Of a DNA stretch of 64,000 nt, positions 52,224-63,620 are shown piece by piece. The DNA comes from Glandiceps talaboti (lineage: Eukaryota; Hemichordata; Enteropneusta; Spengelidae). Position numbers and translations under genes: made by a program. Every line of letters begins with the position of its first letter. Positions within the stretch are counted from its first letter, which is position 1. The notes under the pieces are model-generated. The model searched no databases and was not told the origin of the DNA. It was given only the letters and a program-made list of their open reading frames with translations. The DNA is taken from positions 13,185,546-13,249,545 of the forward strand of contig NC_135557.1 in NCBI RefSeq assembly GCF_964340395.1, in the 5' to 3' direction.

Positions 52224-54116
52224 GGAGGTTAGTCCTGCTAGCTGACAATAACTGGAGGTTAGTCCTGCTAGCAGACGACTGAAGGTTAGTCCTGCTAGTA
52301 GATGATGACTGGAGGTTAGTCCTGCTAGTAGATGATGACTGGAGGTTAGTCCTGCTAGTAGATGATGACTGGAGGGTAGTCCTGCTAGCAGATGGTGACT
52401 AGAGGGTAGTCCTGCTAGCAGATGATGACTGGAGGGTAGTCCTGCTAGCAGATGGTGACTAGAGGGTAGTCCTGCTAGCAGATGATGACTGGAGGATAGT
52501 CCTGCTAGCAGATGATGACTGGAGGGTAGTCCTGCTAGCAGAGTGACTGGAGGTTATTCCTGCTAGCAGACGGTGACTGGAGGTTAGTCCTGCTAGCAGA
52601 TGATGACTGGAGGATAGTCCTGCTAGCAGACAGTGACTGGAGGTTATTCCTGCTAGCAGACGGTGACTGGAGGTTAGTCCTGCTAGCAGATGGTGACTGG
52701 AGGTTAGTCCTGCTAGCAGATGGTGACTGGAGGTTAGTCCTGCTAGCAGATGGTGACTGGAGGATAGTCCTGCTAGCAGATGGTGACTGGAGGTTAGTCC
52801 TGCTAGCAGACGGTGACTGGAGGTTATTCCTGCTAGTAGATGATGACTGGAGCCTGGAGGTTAGTCCTGCTAGCTGACAATAACTGGAGGTTAGTCCTGC
52901 TAGCAGATGGTGACTGGAGGTTAGTCCTGCTAGCTGACAATAACTGGAGGTTAGTCCTGCTAGCAGACGGTGACTGGAGGTTAGTCCTGCTAGTAGATGA
53001 TGACTGGAGGTTAGTCCTGCTAGCAGATGATGACTGGAGGATAGTGCTGCTAGCAGACGGTGATTGGAGGTTAGTCCTGCTAGTAGATGATGACTGGAGG
53101 GTAGTCCTGCTAGCAGATGGTGACTAGAGGGTAGTCCTGCTAGTAGATCATGACTGGAGGATAGTCCTGCTGGCAGATGATGACTGGCGGTTAGTCCTGC
53201 TAGCAGACAGTGACTGGAGGTTAGTCCTGCTAGCAGATGATGACTGGAGGTTAGTCCTGCTAGCAGACAGTGACTGGAGGTTATTCCTGCTAGCAGACGG
53301 TGACTGGAGGTTAGTCCTGCTAGCAGATGATGACTGGAGGATAGTCCTGCTAGCAGACAGTGACTGGAGGTTATTCCTGCTAGCAGACGGTGACTGGAGG
53401 TTAGTCCTGCTAGCAGATGGTGACTGGAGGTTAGTCCTGCTAGCAGACAGTGACTGGAGGTTAGTCCTGCTAACAGACGGTGACTGGAGGTTAGTCCTGC
53501 TAACAGACAGTGACTGGAGGTTAGTCCTGCTAACAGACAGTGACTGGAGGTTAGTCCTGCTAGTAGACAGTGGCTGGAGGTTAGTCCTGCTAGCAGACGG
53601 TGACTGGAGGTTAGTCCTGCTAGCAGACGGTGACTGGAGGTTAGTCCTGCTAGCAGACAGTGACTGGAGGTTAGTCCTGCTAGCAGACAGTGACTGGAGG
53701 TTAGTCCTGCTAGCAGACAGTGACTGGAGGTTAGTCCTGCTAGCAGACGGTGACTGGAGGTTAGTCCTGCTAACAGACAGTGACTGGAGGTTAGTCCTGC
53801 TAGCAGACAGTGACTGGAGGTTAGTCCTGCTAGCAGACGGTGACTGGAGGTTAGTCCTGCTAGCAGACGGTGACTGGAGGTTAGTCCTGCTAGCAGACGG
53901 TGGCTGAAGGTTAGTCCTGCTTGCAGACGGTGACTGGAGGTTAGTCCTGCTAGCAGATGGTGACTGGAGGTTAGTCCTGCTGGCAGATGATGGCTGGAGG
54001 GTAGTCCTGCAAGCAGCCAATGGCTCGAGGGTAGTCCTGCTAGCAGACAGTGATTGGAGGTTAGTCCTGCTTGCAGATAGTGAGTAGCGACTGGAGGTTA
54101 GTCCTGCTTGCAGACT
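52224..54116. repeat. 30-bp minisatellite, about 63 copies
   Basis: Unit TGACTGGAGGTTAGTCCTGC followed by TAGCAGAYRR. Each unit contains the palindrome CTGCTAGCAG. Variants (GACGG, GACAG, GATGAT, TAACAG) are unevenly spread, and blocks repeat as higher-order groups. Because the unit is 30 bp, long frames are open on both strands (minus strand about 53148-54158 as SASRTNLQSP repeats; plus strand as WRLVLLADDD repeats). The array runs beyond these frames and contains frame-breaking units, so I call it non-coding. It begins right next to the TTAA MITE. Confidence 0.93.
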
Positions 54117-54692
54117 GAGTGCAATGTTTAAGGACAGTGAGAATTGTGTTCCATACACTGCAAGTAGGATTATCTGTTTTGACTGATGTGTTTTGCTCGT
54201 AGCTTGTACTTGCTTGTAGTTAGGTCTATGACATGGTTATATTATAAATATGGTGCGAAACTTAGTTAAAATATTATCAGTATTTCCTTAAAGTCATCCA
54301 ACCGTTCCTGCATAATTTAAGGGGGGAGGGGAGGGGGGCTGTAATGATTCATTGTTGAATGGCAGAATTGTACTCCAAGTTACTGGTTAGCCTCTCACCA
54401 CTACCACCCCCAAAGCCCATGTCTGAGATTGCAACTGCTACTGTGTCTTAGTCAATGCGGCTAAATAGATGCGGACCTCGTAGGACTAGAGGTTATGTGA
54501 AGGGTTTCATTTTGTGTGCTTTGAGAACCAGTACAATGTATATATATATAATAATCCCAGAATATTTTACATAATATATCACACTCACACAGAGGAAAAC
54601 AAACATAGATTTTGAAAAACACAATTTTAATTATTTTAATGTATTAAGTTGTAGTAGTAATATAGACTGTAACGAGGGTGACTTCTCAACTC

Positions 54693-55001
54693 CAGTGTTC
54701 TCCCCAGCTAAGATTGCAAAGATGGCAACTAATTTGCATAGTAAGTTGCATATAAATAACATTGTAAACTGCATAATGATCAGCACATAACATGCCTGTT
54801 TTCAACAGTAAAACATTCTCTGACATGTTGACATTTAAACTGCATATACTATGGACATTGGGATCAATCTCTCCATGTGAAAGTATTATATTATAAAGAT
54901 TACTAAGAACACATCTGAAAGATGATAGATACCTGCCAAGCATGGTTGCCATGGTGGCAATGACAGCTATAGCACCATGCTCTATAGTGGGGAGAACACT
55001 G
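54693..55001. mobile_element. CAGTGTTCTCCCC MITE
   Basis: 309 bp with inverted ends CAGTGTTCTCCCCAGCTA and TATAGTGGGGAGAACACTG (complement matches but for one indel), flanked by a 5-bp duplication AACTC (54688-54692 and 55002-55006). The ends resemble hAT elements. No transposase. Confidence 0.82.
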
Positions 55002-55317
55002 AACTCCATGCATATGTGTCGCAGAGTACTGGGTTGCCATGCATGACTATTTTACAGTTGAGATGAAATTAAAAGTTTTCATCAATTTTATATTGGTCTT
55101 TTATCACTACATGCATGTAGTGGGATTGTATTGGTTACCTAATGTACTTTGACAGAATCCCATAGTGCGCGAGTTGGAGTGTGGAGTACTTGGGGTACAT
55201 ATGATTGCATTAGTAATACGCCTTTCCAAAATTTGCCTTGGTGGCGCTCTACTTCCTGTCTGTGTGTACCTTGGGGTATGCATGGTATAGGTTTAATTGG
55301 TTAAGCACAGAGCACTG

Positions 55318-55437
55318 TAGTCTCGCTGCCAGACTCGTGACTATCGTCCCTAATCTGTTTGTGTATGCCGAGCGGCGCAGCCGCGAGAAGAGAGGGGACT
55401 AGACCCTCTAATAGTCACGAGTCTGGCAGCGAGACTA
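55318..55437. mobile_element. 120-bp palindromic MITE with 9-bp target duplication
   Basis: A perfect 27-bp terminal inverted repeat starts TAGTCTCGCTGCCAGACTCG (55318-55344, complement at 55411-55437). It is flanked by the perfect 9-bp duplication AGAGCACTG (55309-55317 and 55438-55446). The 66-bp centre is GC-rich. A 9-bp duplication fits Mutator-like elements. Confidence 0.9.
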
Positions 55438-55446
55438 AGAGCACTG

Positions 55447-57490
55447 CTGATTTCCTTGATGTCTGAACAATACGAAAAAACATCCCTGATTTACACTTCT
55501 ACAGAATACCAAGAGATGGTTGCACTATCAGGTGATGATGCACCCAATTTGAACGAGGGCGCTGTGTTCTCAATTTCCTGTTTGCAGTTTGAATGGCCTA
55601 TTGCAGTGTTCTCTGTGCTTGTAATTTGACATGTACATGTGTAAATGAGTGAAAGTACAGCAAAATAATACCACAAGCATGAGGGCAAACACCCTGGCAT
55701 ACTGGCACTTTCACTTTCGCATTACAGGATTCTGTTATTGCTATATATCTCTATTTGAACAGTAAAATAATACTGTACAATCACACACTTTCATGTACAG
55801 GGATCTATCATGCACTTATTTGCATAAATGTATGCAAGAATGCAGTGCAAATACCACTAGTGAACATACAGGTGCAAGTAATCTCTGGTATGCACATAAT
55901 AACATTTTATTACGTGTAGCTGTTCAGGCAAACTAATGGTATTTGTACTGCAGTATGATATGACACACATTTTGCATACCTGTATGCAAATTAGTGTGAG
56001 CGGTCCATGATATACACAAAGTCACACAAAACCAGTTATTATTTTTACCTGCTTTGAGTTTTGGATACACATACATTACATTGTATGTAAGAACAGAATC
56101 CCATGACGCAAGGTATGCAAGATAGTCTGGGTACTCTACGATTTGCATTCATGGTTGTTGTTGTTGTTGTGTTTTCATTGCATAGTCACTACCTCTGCTT
56201 ATTAAAGTATGGACACAGTGAAACATTGCAGGCATTCAAGTTAATACCCCATAACACACTGCCCCAAATCTGTAGGAACATCACAAAGTCCTTAATATTA
56301 TGGGCCTGTTTTGTGTTTTTGTAAGTATGTAAAACAGACATATGTCTTCAAAGTATTTATGCGACCTTACCAAAGTTAAGTTATTTGGTGTGGAAGTCTA
56401 TGAAAGATTTACCAGATTTTCCGTCCGTGTTATCAGTCAGAAATAACAACTACACTGTACTAAATATTTTAATGAACCTGTATATATAAACTTCTATCAT
56501 CTACTACAAATGGAAAGAAACAAAAAGGAAATTGGTTATCAAGTTACCTTGTTTGACTACATTCTGTGTTATAAATTACATCATTCAATATAATCAAGTT
56601 TGTAGAATCTCCTCAATATTTTTTCTTAGACTGTTAGAGTATGCCATGTCACTCGCCTTTCATTGGCCATGCTCCTTTTTGAGAGTCTAAAATGAAAATC
56701 ACACTTCATTTTGTCTTAGTCACTCGCCCCAAAATGGTCTGTACTTGGTCTATAATCAGAAAACACAGGGCTCCCAGTCTCTGAAAGGGATTGGTTGATG
56801 TGTGAGGGCGCTGTATCAAGATTTGCCTTTCAGCTGGTCCATGCATCATCACATGACCTATCAGTTCTTGTGAGACTGCAGGTAACTAGGAATTGCCATC
56901 TTGGATCCGCCATATTGAATTATATGTTCCCACAATCCTTTACGGTATTCGTGGGTGGTTTGTTGTCTCAGCCAATGAGAGTGCTAGATGCGATTAATTA
57001 GTTATATGTTTACAAATGCAATATTTGCAGGGACCAACAAAGATGTACCAAGTGATAGACTGTTTAGTTCGTGGTTCTTATATATAATTGAAAAAATCTG
57101 GGATTTCACCATCATATTTTCAAAGAAATCACCAAACTTTACTATCCCTTATAATTTGAAAGTATTCAAATTCAGTATCCATTTTAAACTCTCCAATGGG
57201 TTCATTCTAATATAATTTTGACATCGTTTTCAAAAATGTGCTTAGAGATTCTTGATTATTTCTTGATTATAACCAAGATTGGTTATGAATTTTCTTGGGA
57301 CTTTTCTTGAACAAAGTAACATAAAGTTGACGTTTTCATTGCTGAGATGCATACTACATTTATCGAATATATTTTGTTAACACACTAATAATGTATGTTA
57401 ATCACATGATCATTTGCATAGTTGTAAGATTGCTAGATACTAACAATCTGATTCAAATCTGATGAGGCCAATATAGTTAAATTTCTACCT
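55447..57490. other. Gene-free interval
   Basis: No exon recognised. The longest frames are under 80 codons with no family resemblance, and no long repeat array is present. Confidence 0.5.
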
Positions 57491-57496
57491 TTATCA

Positions 57497-57612
57497 CTTT
57501 TTCCTTTGATTATTATCTTTTGTTTTCAATTTTGTTGTTCGAGGAGTGGAAAGAAGGTGATCACTCCTCGAACAAAATCGAAAATAAACAACCATAAATG
57601 AAGGAAAGAGGT
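57497..57612. repeat. Long imperfect hairpin downstream of CHEK1 stop
   Basis: The core arms TTGTTCGAGGAGTG and CACTCCTCGAACAA pair perfectly, and pairing continues with mismatches through the flanking TTTTCAATTTTG and CGAAAATAAAC arms. It lies 85-200 nt past the CHEK1 stop on the minus strand, so it could be in the 3' UTR or be a small fold-back element. Confidence 0.6.
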
Positions 57613-57696
57613 TAAAAAAGAAACTGAGCAATATTCAACACATCAAATTTCAATCATTATTGTAAACTATAAGATACTAATACAGCACGGGTAACT

Positions 57697-60600
57697 CTAC
57701 ACTAGCCAGGTTATGGGAGCCTTGCCTATGAAGTCACAGCACTTTCCTTTGATCTTTAAGAAGTGTCTCTTGAATTCTAAACCGTCACCCTGGAAAAAAG
57801 AAAGTAAATAAACTTAATTGAATGAGTCCATCACCTTATTGTACCTAAGGTTTGTCACTCCGAGTTGTCATTGCTGTGTTCAAAATATTACTCAAAATGT
57901 TGAAAATTACCATTAGTTTGCCCAATTTTTCTTTGATATTACTGGCGCTGGTATAATTAATATGTTACTCTCCAATATTTGTCTTCATTCAGCCAGAAAA
58001 TACTTCTTGTGACCTAAGGGTTGTCACTAATCGTCTATCGACTTGTAGTGACAAAGCCCCCCCCCCTCCCCCCTACATCACTTGTATTTTCCTTGGCAGA
58101 ATGAAGTCAACTATTGGTGAATAACATCTACATGTAAGTGTTCTTTCATTTTTTATTTTATTTTATCTTTTATCTGCAAAACAACATCAATTTCCATTGT
58201 TAACTTTTGTATTTATTTGTGTTAATAAAGTAACCATTACTATTATCGCTGTTGTCATTGCTGCTTTTCTTGTGGTTATGCATGTTACCATGGTTACTTA
58301 CCTTGGAAAGTCTGAAATCTACCATAACTTTGTCATCCATATCTATCAAGTTGGCTTTAAATATTAATTGATTATTACGCCGATCTGTGGTTGTCACGGT
58401 AATCTGAAATCAAATGAAAATTAAAAAATGAATTTACTGATTTATAAGTGAACACTTCTTTAAGCGGCACCTGGAACATTTTTTAACAATTGTTTAGTTG
58501 GATGTACTACTTACTCCTAGTAGTAGTATGTTTATTAGAGTGACATGTAGTCACATAACATAATACTAACAATACAAGACAAAACAAGGAATTACCCAGC
58601 CCAACGGACTTACAAGTCACTACAGTCAGTGTACAATATATACAGGTAACACTGTTGAAAGAAAAAAGGAGACTACATCCAAAAACTTGCGCAAATTAAC
58701 ATAATACCTTAGGTTTGTACATACAATATATCACGCCTTCTGTCTCATCATAATATCATACACCCTGAACAGTACTGAAGAACCTGTGGGTACTACATTT
58801 GTATATTGGTGTGGCTGTACATATAGTCTAGTATGATTAATTAAATTAAAATACAGTAAACTGATTTTGGGGTCCACACCTTAAAACCAGCACCCTCAGT
58901 GTACATGTAATCAAAATTTCAAAGTCTTACTCTACTACTTCTGAATAAAATCAACCTCTAATTAACATATCAAGTGTCTAATTATTGTATTTTAACAACT
59001 ATTAGTTAATGTATTGTTGAATATCTGATCAAAAACAACAAATACTCCAGATACAGTATTCTGGTGATAAATAAATGATAAACAATTTTAACATATTAAT
59101 AACTGTGACAATTTCTTGTACACTTTCAGTTTTCTTTTGTGTGAATAGTTGACAACTGTTCAATTAATATTAATCAACCTGGCGTTAGCTAAAAGGTAGT
59201 CTAGTTCCAATATGACCGTGTTACGATTTACACTACGTTATCTTCAAATATTGTAATGTGTAAAGATAACGTACTTGTAAATCGTAACATGGTCATATTG
59301 GAACAGGATTGTGGCTATATAAGAAGTAACTTACTTGTCTTGGGGGACTTTTCTTCCAACTGTATCCCAAATTATCAAATACTTTAGTGACAGACTTGAA
59401 TGATTTCTCTGTACTCAAATTTGTAAAGAAACGTGTCATACGTTTTACAAGTCTCTGCATAGGAGTCTGAAGGAAATAAAGGAACATTGACTGTCAGTGA
59501 TCATGAGATGAGCATGTGTTCTGCATGTGATAAGCATGAGTTCTGCATATGACGAACATCCATTTTGCATGTGATGAGTTTGTGTCCTGCATGTGAGGAA
59601 TGTGCTTCTGCCTATGATAAGCATGTGTCGTGCATATGACTAACAAAAATTAAGCTGCAGTTAGACCACATGAAGGACGTTTGTACATCCTTACCTATAG
59701 TCAAGAGACTAAAATATGGTGGATTACATCAGTGCAAGCATTGTAATCAGCTAAAGGTTTACATGTTGCCCACATGTACAGTGATCATATGTGTATCATG
59801 TGACCTTCCAGGTGTACACTGCAATCGGCTGACGTGCCCATGTATAAAGTAATCATGTGTGTATCATGTGACTCACCTGTGACCCTCCAGGCGTGCACTG
59901 TAATTGGCTACTAACTAACATGTTGTCCATGTGTACAGGTTGGGAGAAGCTGACAGCATGTACCAAGTCATCAATGGATGACGTACTTTCTCCTGACAAC
60001 TGATTACCAGTTGTACTGTATGTTGGCTGAGAACTAGAAATACGTCCCATTGGTCCATCCTCTCTGTAAGAGTATCCAAACACAGATTTTTGCAAATTAA
60101 GCATATTCATAAACATGTTAAGAGTCCATAAACAGAACAAATTCAATATTGACACAGAGTGTTTTAACAGACTATGTTTGGGTTAATTTATCAGAATTTT
60201 TACATATTTACAGAAATTTTACATATTGTTTATTGTAACCACTTAAAGTATAAACCATACTTAATAACTGATGACTAGGTGAAAAGTTATCAACAACCAA
60301 TCAAACCTTGTCTGTTAAATGATGATGTAGGTCAAATGTCTTTTATACAACCAATCAAAACTTTCTTAACAAATGATGATCTGGTGAAAGCTTATCCACA
60401 ACCAATCAAGCCTTACCTGTTAAATGATGATGTAGGTGAAAGGTCATTGCCGGAGCAGATTCTCTTGACTGGTTTTCCATCAGGAGAGTCATGGCACCCA
60501 CCAGATGGTATTCTAGTAAGACCTGGAAATTGTGGGATAAAATTTTAAGTCATCTAATTTTGAAAAATGTCGTAATTACTTGGCTAACTTTGAGTCTGAG

Positions 60601-63267
60601 GGACAAGTATTGAACATATATCACAGCATTGGTCTAAAAGGTAAAACATATTATGTAGAACTTAGTAGAGGTTATCCTCTTTCTACCTGGGAGGTCATTT
60701 CTTTTTACACAGAAAAATACAAGTTTTGATTAACTTACTTACTCCTTTCAAAAAAAATATTGTCAAGACCATTACACTTCCTCTTGCACTATATAGTCAT
60801 GAATTCCCAGTCCCATAGAAAGGACCATTCTATAATGAGTAACACTGAAGTAAAGCACTTTCTCTATGTGCTACACTCATTTATAGCATTCATATCAAGT
60901 GTAAAAGTATACTATTTCAACTGGTTTATTTACAAGGCTAGCACGCGGTCTTTCTAATGTTGTCAATTAGCAAATTTTTACACTTGATATGGATGCTATA
61001 AATGATTGTGGTACAAACAGAAAACGTTTTCCTTTGACGTTATGGGTTGTATTTTGAAATGGACCAGTAAGTGATTCCTTAGCTGGACTGTGTGGACTTA
61101 CTTTTAGTTTTATGGAATGTTCTGTTATACCACTTATCTCTGCGTATTTGTGTTATGGTATATCTCTTGGCTGGGTTCTCTTGTAGCATTTTCTGTAGTA
61201 GTGCTGTAATAGAAACACAGTAAAAATTATTTGCATTTCAAGGTGTCTTCTTGTTACTATCTGAAGAAGCTCTAGACTTGTCTTGGTGTTACTATCTCAA
61301 GAAGCTCTCTACACTATAGACTTGTCTTGGTGTTGCTATCTCAAGAAGCTCTCTACACTATAGACTTGTCTTGGTATTACTATCTCAAGAAGCTCTCTAC
61401 ACTATAGACTTGTCTTGGTATTACTATCTCAAGAAGCTCTCTACACTATAGACTTGTCTTGGTGTTACTATCTCAAGAAGCTCTCTACACTATAGACTTG
61501 TCTTGGTGTTACTATCTCAAGAAGCTCTCTACACTATAGACTTGTCTTGGTATTACTATCTCAAGAAGCTCTCTACATTATAGACTTGTCTTGGTGTTAC
61601 TATCTAAAGAAACTCCCTTCACCAAGCCAAAGCTTTTACTCTCGGAAACACAGAAATATGTTCTGAGTTTGAAATGATCACCAACAAGAGCTGATCTAGC
61701 AAGAACAAGTCTCTGAGCTAATTGCAACGCAACAATTGCAAATGCAGGTGTTATAAAATGAAGAGAATGTAAGTAACAAGTATAAACTCAATACAGGTTT
61801 ACATTAATTAACAAATTTCAACTCATTTTGTCTTGTTTGGAAAGCCTTTTTGTATATACATGCATATACAAATACACACATTTGCTAAAAGAAAAGTTTA
61901 CTGACAGTTGTTTTGGTTCGCTTGGTTGAGAAAAAGATGATTCTCTCAGTAAAAACTTTTCTCTGAAGGTTTGAAAAACAGAGCAGTACAAAAGGAATGG
62001 GTTTCATTTTTTGTCCTCAACCAGGTCTTGAAATTAATGGCATTCCCATATCCAAACTCTTCTAATGGACTGCCATAATATGCAGCTGATAGCCCACTTA
62101 TTCTAACACTAAATATGGGACTATTTGTCATCATCCTTGGGCTACAAATTTGGGAAAGTTAGCCCATAGACATGTTGCTGGTTCCAAGATGCATTGCGCA
62201 TCTCTCCATACAACGCCATGTATTGAGTATGCGCTGAGGGGTTTGCATGTACTACTCAGGGGGATGGTTGTCACCTGACCATACCCTGGATTCACCCGTA
62301 AAATCCCTCTCTATCATTGATGGCGTTTAGTCTTTACCATATAAATCACTCATAATCAAAGAGGTCAACGTGTCTTTCTATCATTTCCTAATAAAAACGT
62401 TACTTCAAACGTAATAAAGACAAAACAAGACTAACTGTAACATCATAAAAGCTGCCCTCTCGCGCAATGCATCTTGGAACCAGAAAATCGACTATTGAGA
62501 CTACTGACAGGAAAGGTCAATTTTGAGCCCAGCCAACATTGTTGTTACAGACTTTACCAAATCTATCAAATGAATTAATGTCTTGATGACACACAGCAAG
62601 TCATTGTACGAATACACTTTTCATGGCAAGTTCTAGATTACTTTGATACATTACCTAGTTGAAATGTATCAATTTTACTCCAGGGTGTGAGATTGATTTT
62701 CTTATCCAGCCAATCACAGTACTCCTGACAATCATAGGTGGGTTGATCCCATGGCAGTTCTGTCAACAAAACAGATGTGATGATTGGCTATGAGCTGATA
62801 CCTTGGCAGCACAATATAACAAATGTAATGATTGGCTATGAGCTGACACCTTGGCAGCACAATATAACAAATGTAATGATTGGCTATGAGCTGATACCTT
62901 GGCAGCACAATATAACAAATGTAATGATTGGCTATGAGCTGACACCTTGGCAGCACAATATAACAAATGTAATGATTGGCTATGAGCTGATACCTTGGCA
63001 GCACTATACAACAGATATGATGATTGGCTATAAGTTAATACATGGCAATACACAACGATAATCTACATGTCTACAAACCTCCTGATAACATAGCCACCAA
63101 TATGATACCACATGACCACAGATCTGATGGCTCTGCATGGTATTCTTTCCTCTTCAGTACTTCCGGTGCTACATATGGTGGTGTGCCACAGCAACGGGAT
63201 AACAATCTCTCTTTTCCTTGGTGACGGAATACGGTGGCTAAACCAAAGTCAGTAATCTTCAGATTAT
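57697..63267 (-). CDS. CHEK1: Checkpoint kinase 1, 3' part (partial)
   Basis: Eight exons, all in frame: 63267-63079, 62759-62655, 61203-61102, 60522-60417, 60063-59877, 59466-59335, 58403-58302, 57789-57697, about 338 codons. CHK1 is the nuclear Ser/Thr kinase activated by ATR at stalled forks; it phosphorylates CDC25. Visible parts: [72 protein letters not shown] (end of the kinase domain), a Ser/Thr-rich linker with SSSQP (the ATR site, Ser345 in human), then [35 protein letters not shown] and [16 protein letters not shown] of the C-terminal KA1-like regulatory domain. Length from DFG to the end equals human CHK1 almost exactly. The N-lobe exons with the ATP site lie beyond 64000. Confidence 0.96.
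58530..58750. repeat. Possible SINE/LINE tail in CHEK1 intron
   Basis: GTATGTTTATTAGAGTGACA with later ATACAAGACAAAACAAGG resembles the 3' tails of non-LTR elements. No target duplication seen. Confidence 0.25.
59204..59304. repeat. 101-bp fold-back element in CHEK1 intron
   Basis: Arms of about 41 bp, GTTCCAATATGACCGTGTTA and onward, pair with the complement ending CATGGTCATATTGGAAC with three or four mismatches around an 18-bp loop. It looks like a small MITE or a stable RNA hairpin. No clear target duplication. Confidence 0.7.
60258..60460 (-). repeat. ~54-bp tandem repeat across a CHEK1 splice donor
   Basis: The exon end on the minus strand reads CATCATCATTTAACAG then GTAAGGCTTGATTGGTTG. 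Copies in the intron read CATCATTTGTTAAG/AAAGTTTTGATTGG and CATCATTTAACAG/ACAAGGTTTGATTGG. Three intron copies at about 54-bp spacing join the exon copy. Confidence 0.75.
61245..61620. repeat. 44-bp minisatellite, about 8 copies
   Basis: Unit contains GACTTGTCTTGGTGTTACTA, CTCAAGAAGCTCTCTACACT and ATA. Copies are almost identical, with GTGTT/GTATT variants. It lies in a CHEK1 intron about 40 bp from the exon at 61203. Confidence 0.95.
62178..62483. mobile_element. 306-bp MITE in CHEK1 intron
   Basis: A perfect 22-bp terminal inverted repeat starts CTGGTTCCAAGATGCATTGC (62178-62199; complement at 62462-62483). No coding frame and no obvious target duplication. Confidence 0.75.
62732..63025. 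repeat. 48-bp minisatellite touching a CHEK1 splice acceptor
   Basis: Five clean copies of a 48-bp unit (ATGATTGGCTATGAGCTGAT, ACCTTGGCAGCACAATATAA, CAAATGTA) run from 62780. The variant GATACC/GACACC alternates strictly from copy to copy, showing a 96-bp higher-order unit. In register just before it, 62732-62779 is a diverged copy that contains the splice acceptor and first codons of the CHEK1 exon at 62759. Confidence 0.9.
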
Positions 63268-63344
63268 CTGCGATGTACAATATATGTATATAGGATAAAT
63301 TGGTATTGTAGGTCAAGTTATAGTTATGGATGTTGACCAGCAAG

Positions 63345-63620
63345 TTTCAACTAAAAGTCCAGTCAGACTTATTTTCTGCCTTCAGTACCCTTGTATTGAT
63401 TACTGCTATCAACTTAAAGGAAAAGTCCAGTCAGACTTATTTCTACCTTTAGTACACTTGTATTGATTACTGCTATCAACTTAAAGGAAAAGTCCAGTCA
63501 GACTTATTTCTACCTTTAGTACACTTGTATTGATTACTGCTATCAACTTAAAGGAAAAGTCCAGTCAGACTTATTTCTGCCTTTAGTATACACTTGTATT
63601 GATTTCTGCTATCAACTTAC
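63345..63620. repeat. ~67-bp tandem repeat, about 4 copies
   Basis: Unit AAAGTCCAGTCAGACTTATT, TCTACCTTTAGTACACTTGT, ATTGATTACTGCTATCAACT. It lies in the CHEK1 intron upstream of the DFG exon. No exon is seen from 63268 to 64000. Confidence 0.95.

Noticed and set aside
52840-53127. Plus-strand WRLVLLADDD repeat frame
   Set aside because: Same 30-bp array read on the other strand; both strands cannot be explained by coding.
52224-54116. Array considered as CRISPR
   Set aside because: No unique spacers between repeats; an animal genome minisatellite.
53148-54158. A 336-codon minus-strand frame of SASRTNLQSP repeats
   Set aside because: It is a by-product of a 30-bp repeat without stops. The array continues past both ends of the frame, has frame-breaking units, and no splice or family signal is present.
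56795-57215. Two short plus-strand frames near 57 kb
   Set aside because: Length and composition expected by chance; no motifs.
62732-63061. Frames of [16 protein letters not shown] and related repeats on both strands
   Set aside because: 48-bp array in a CHEK1 intron; all frames open only because 48 is a multiple of three.
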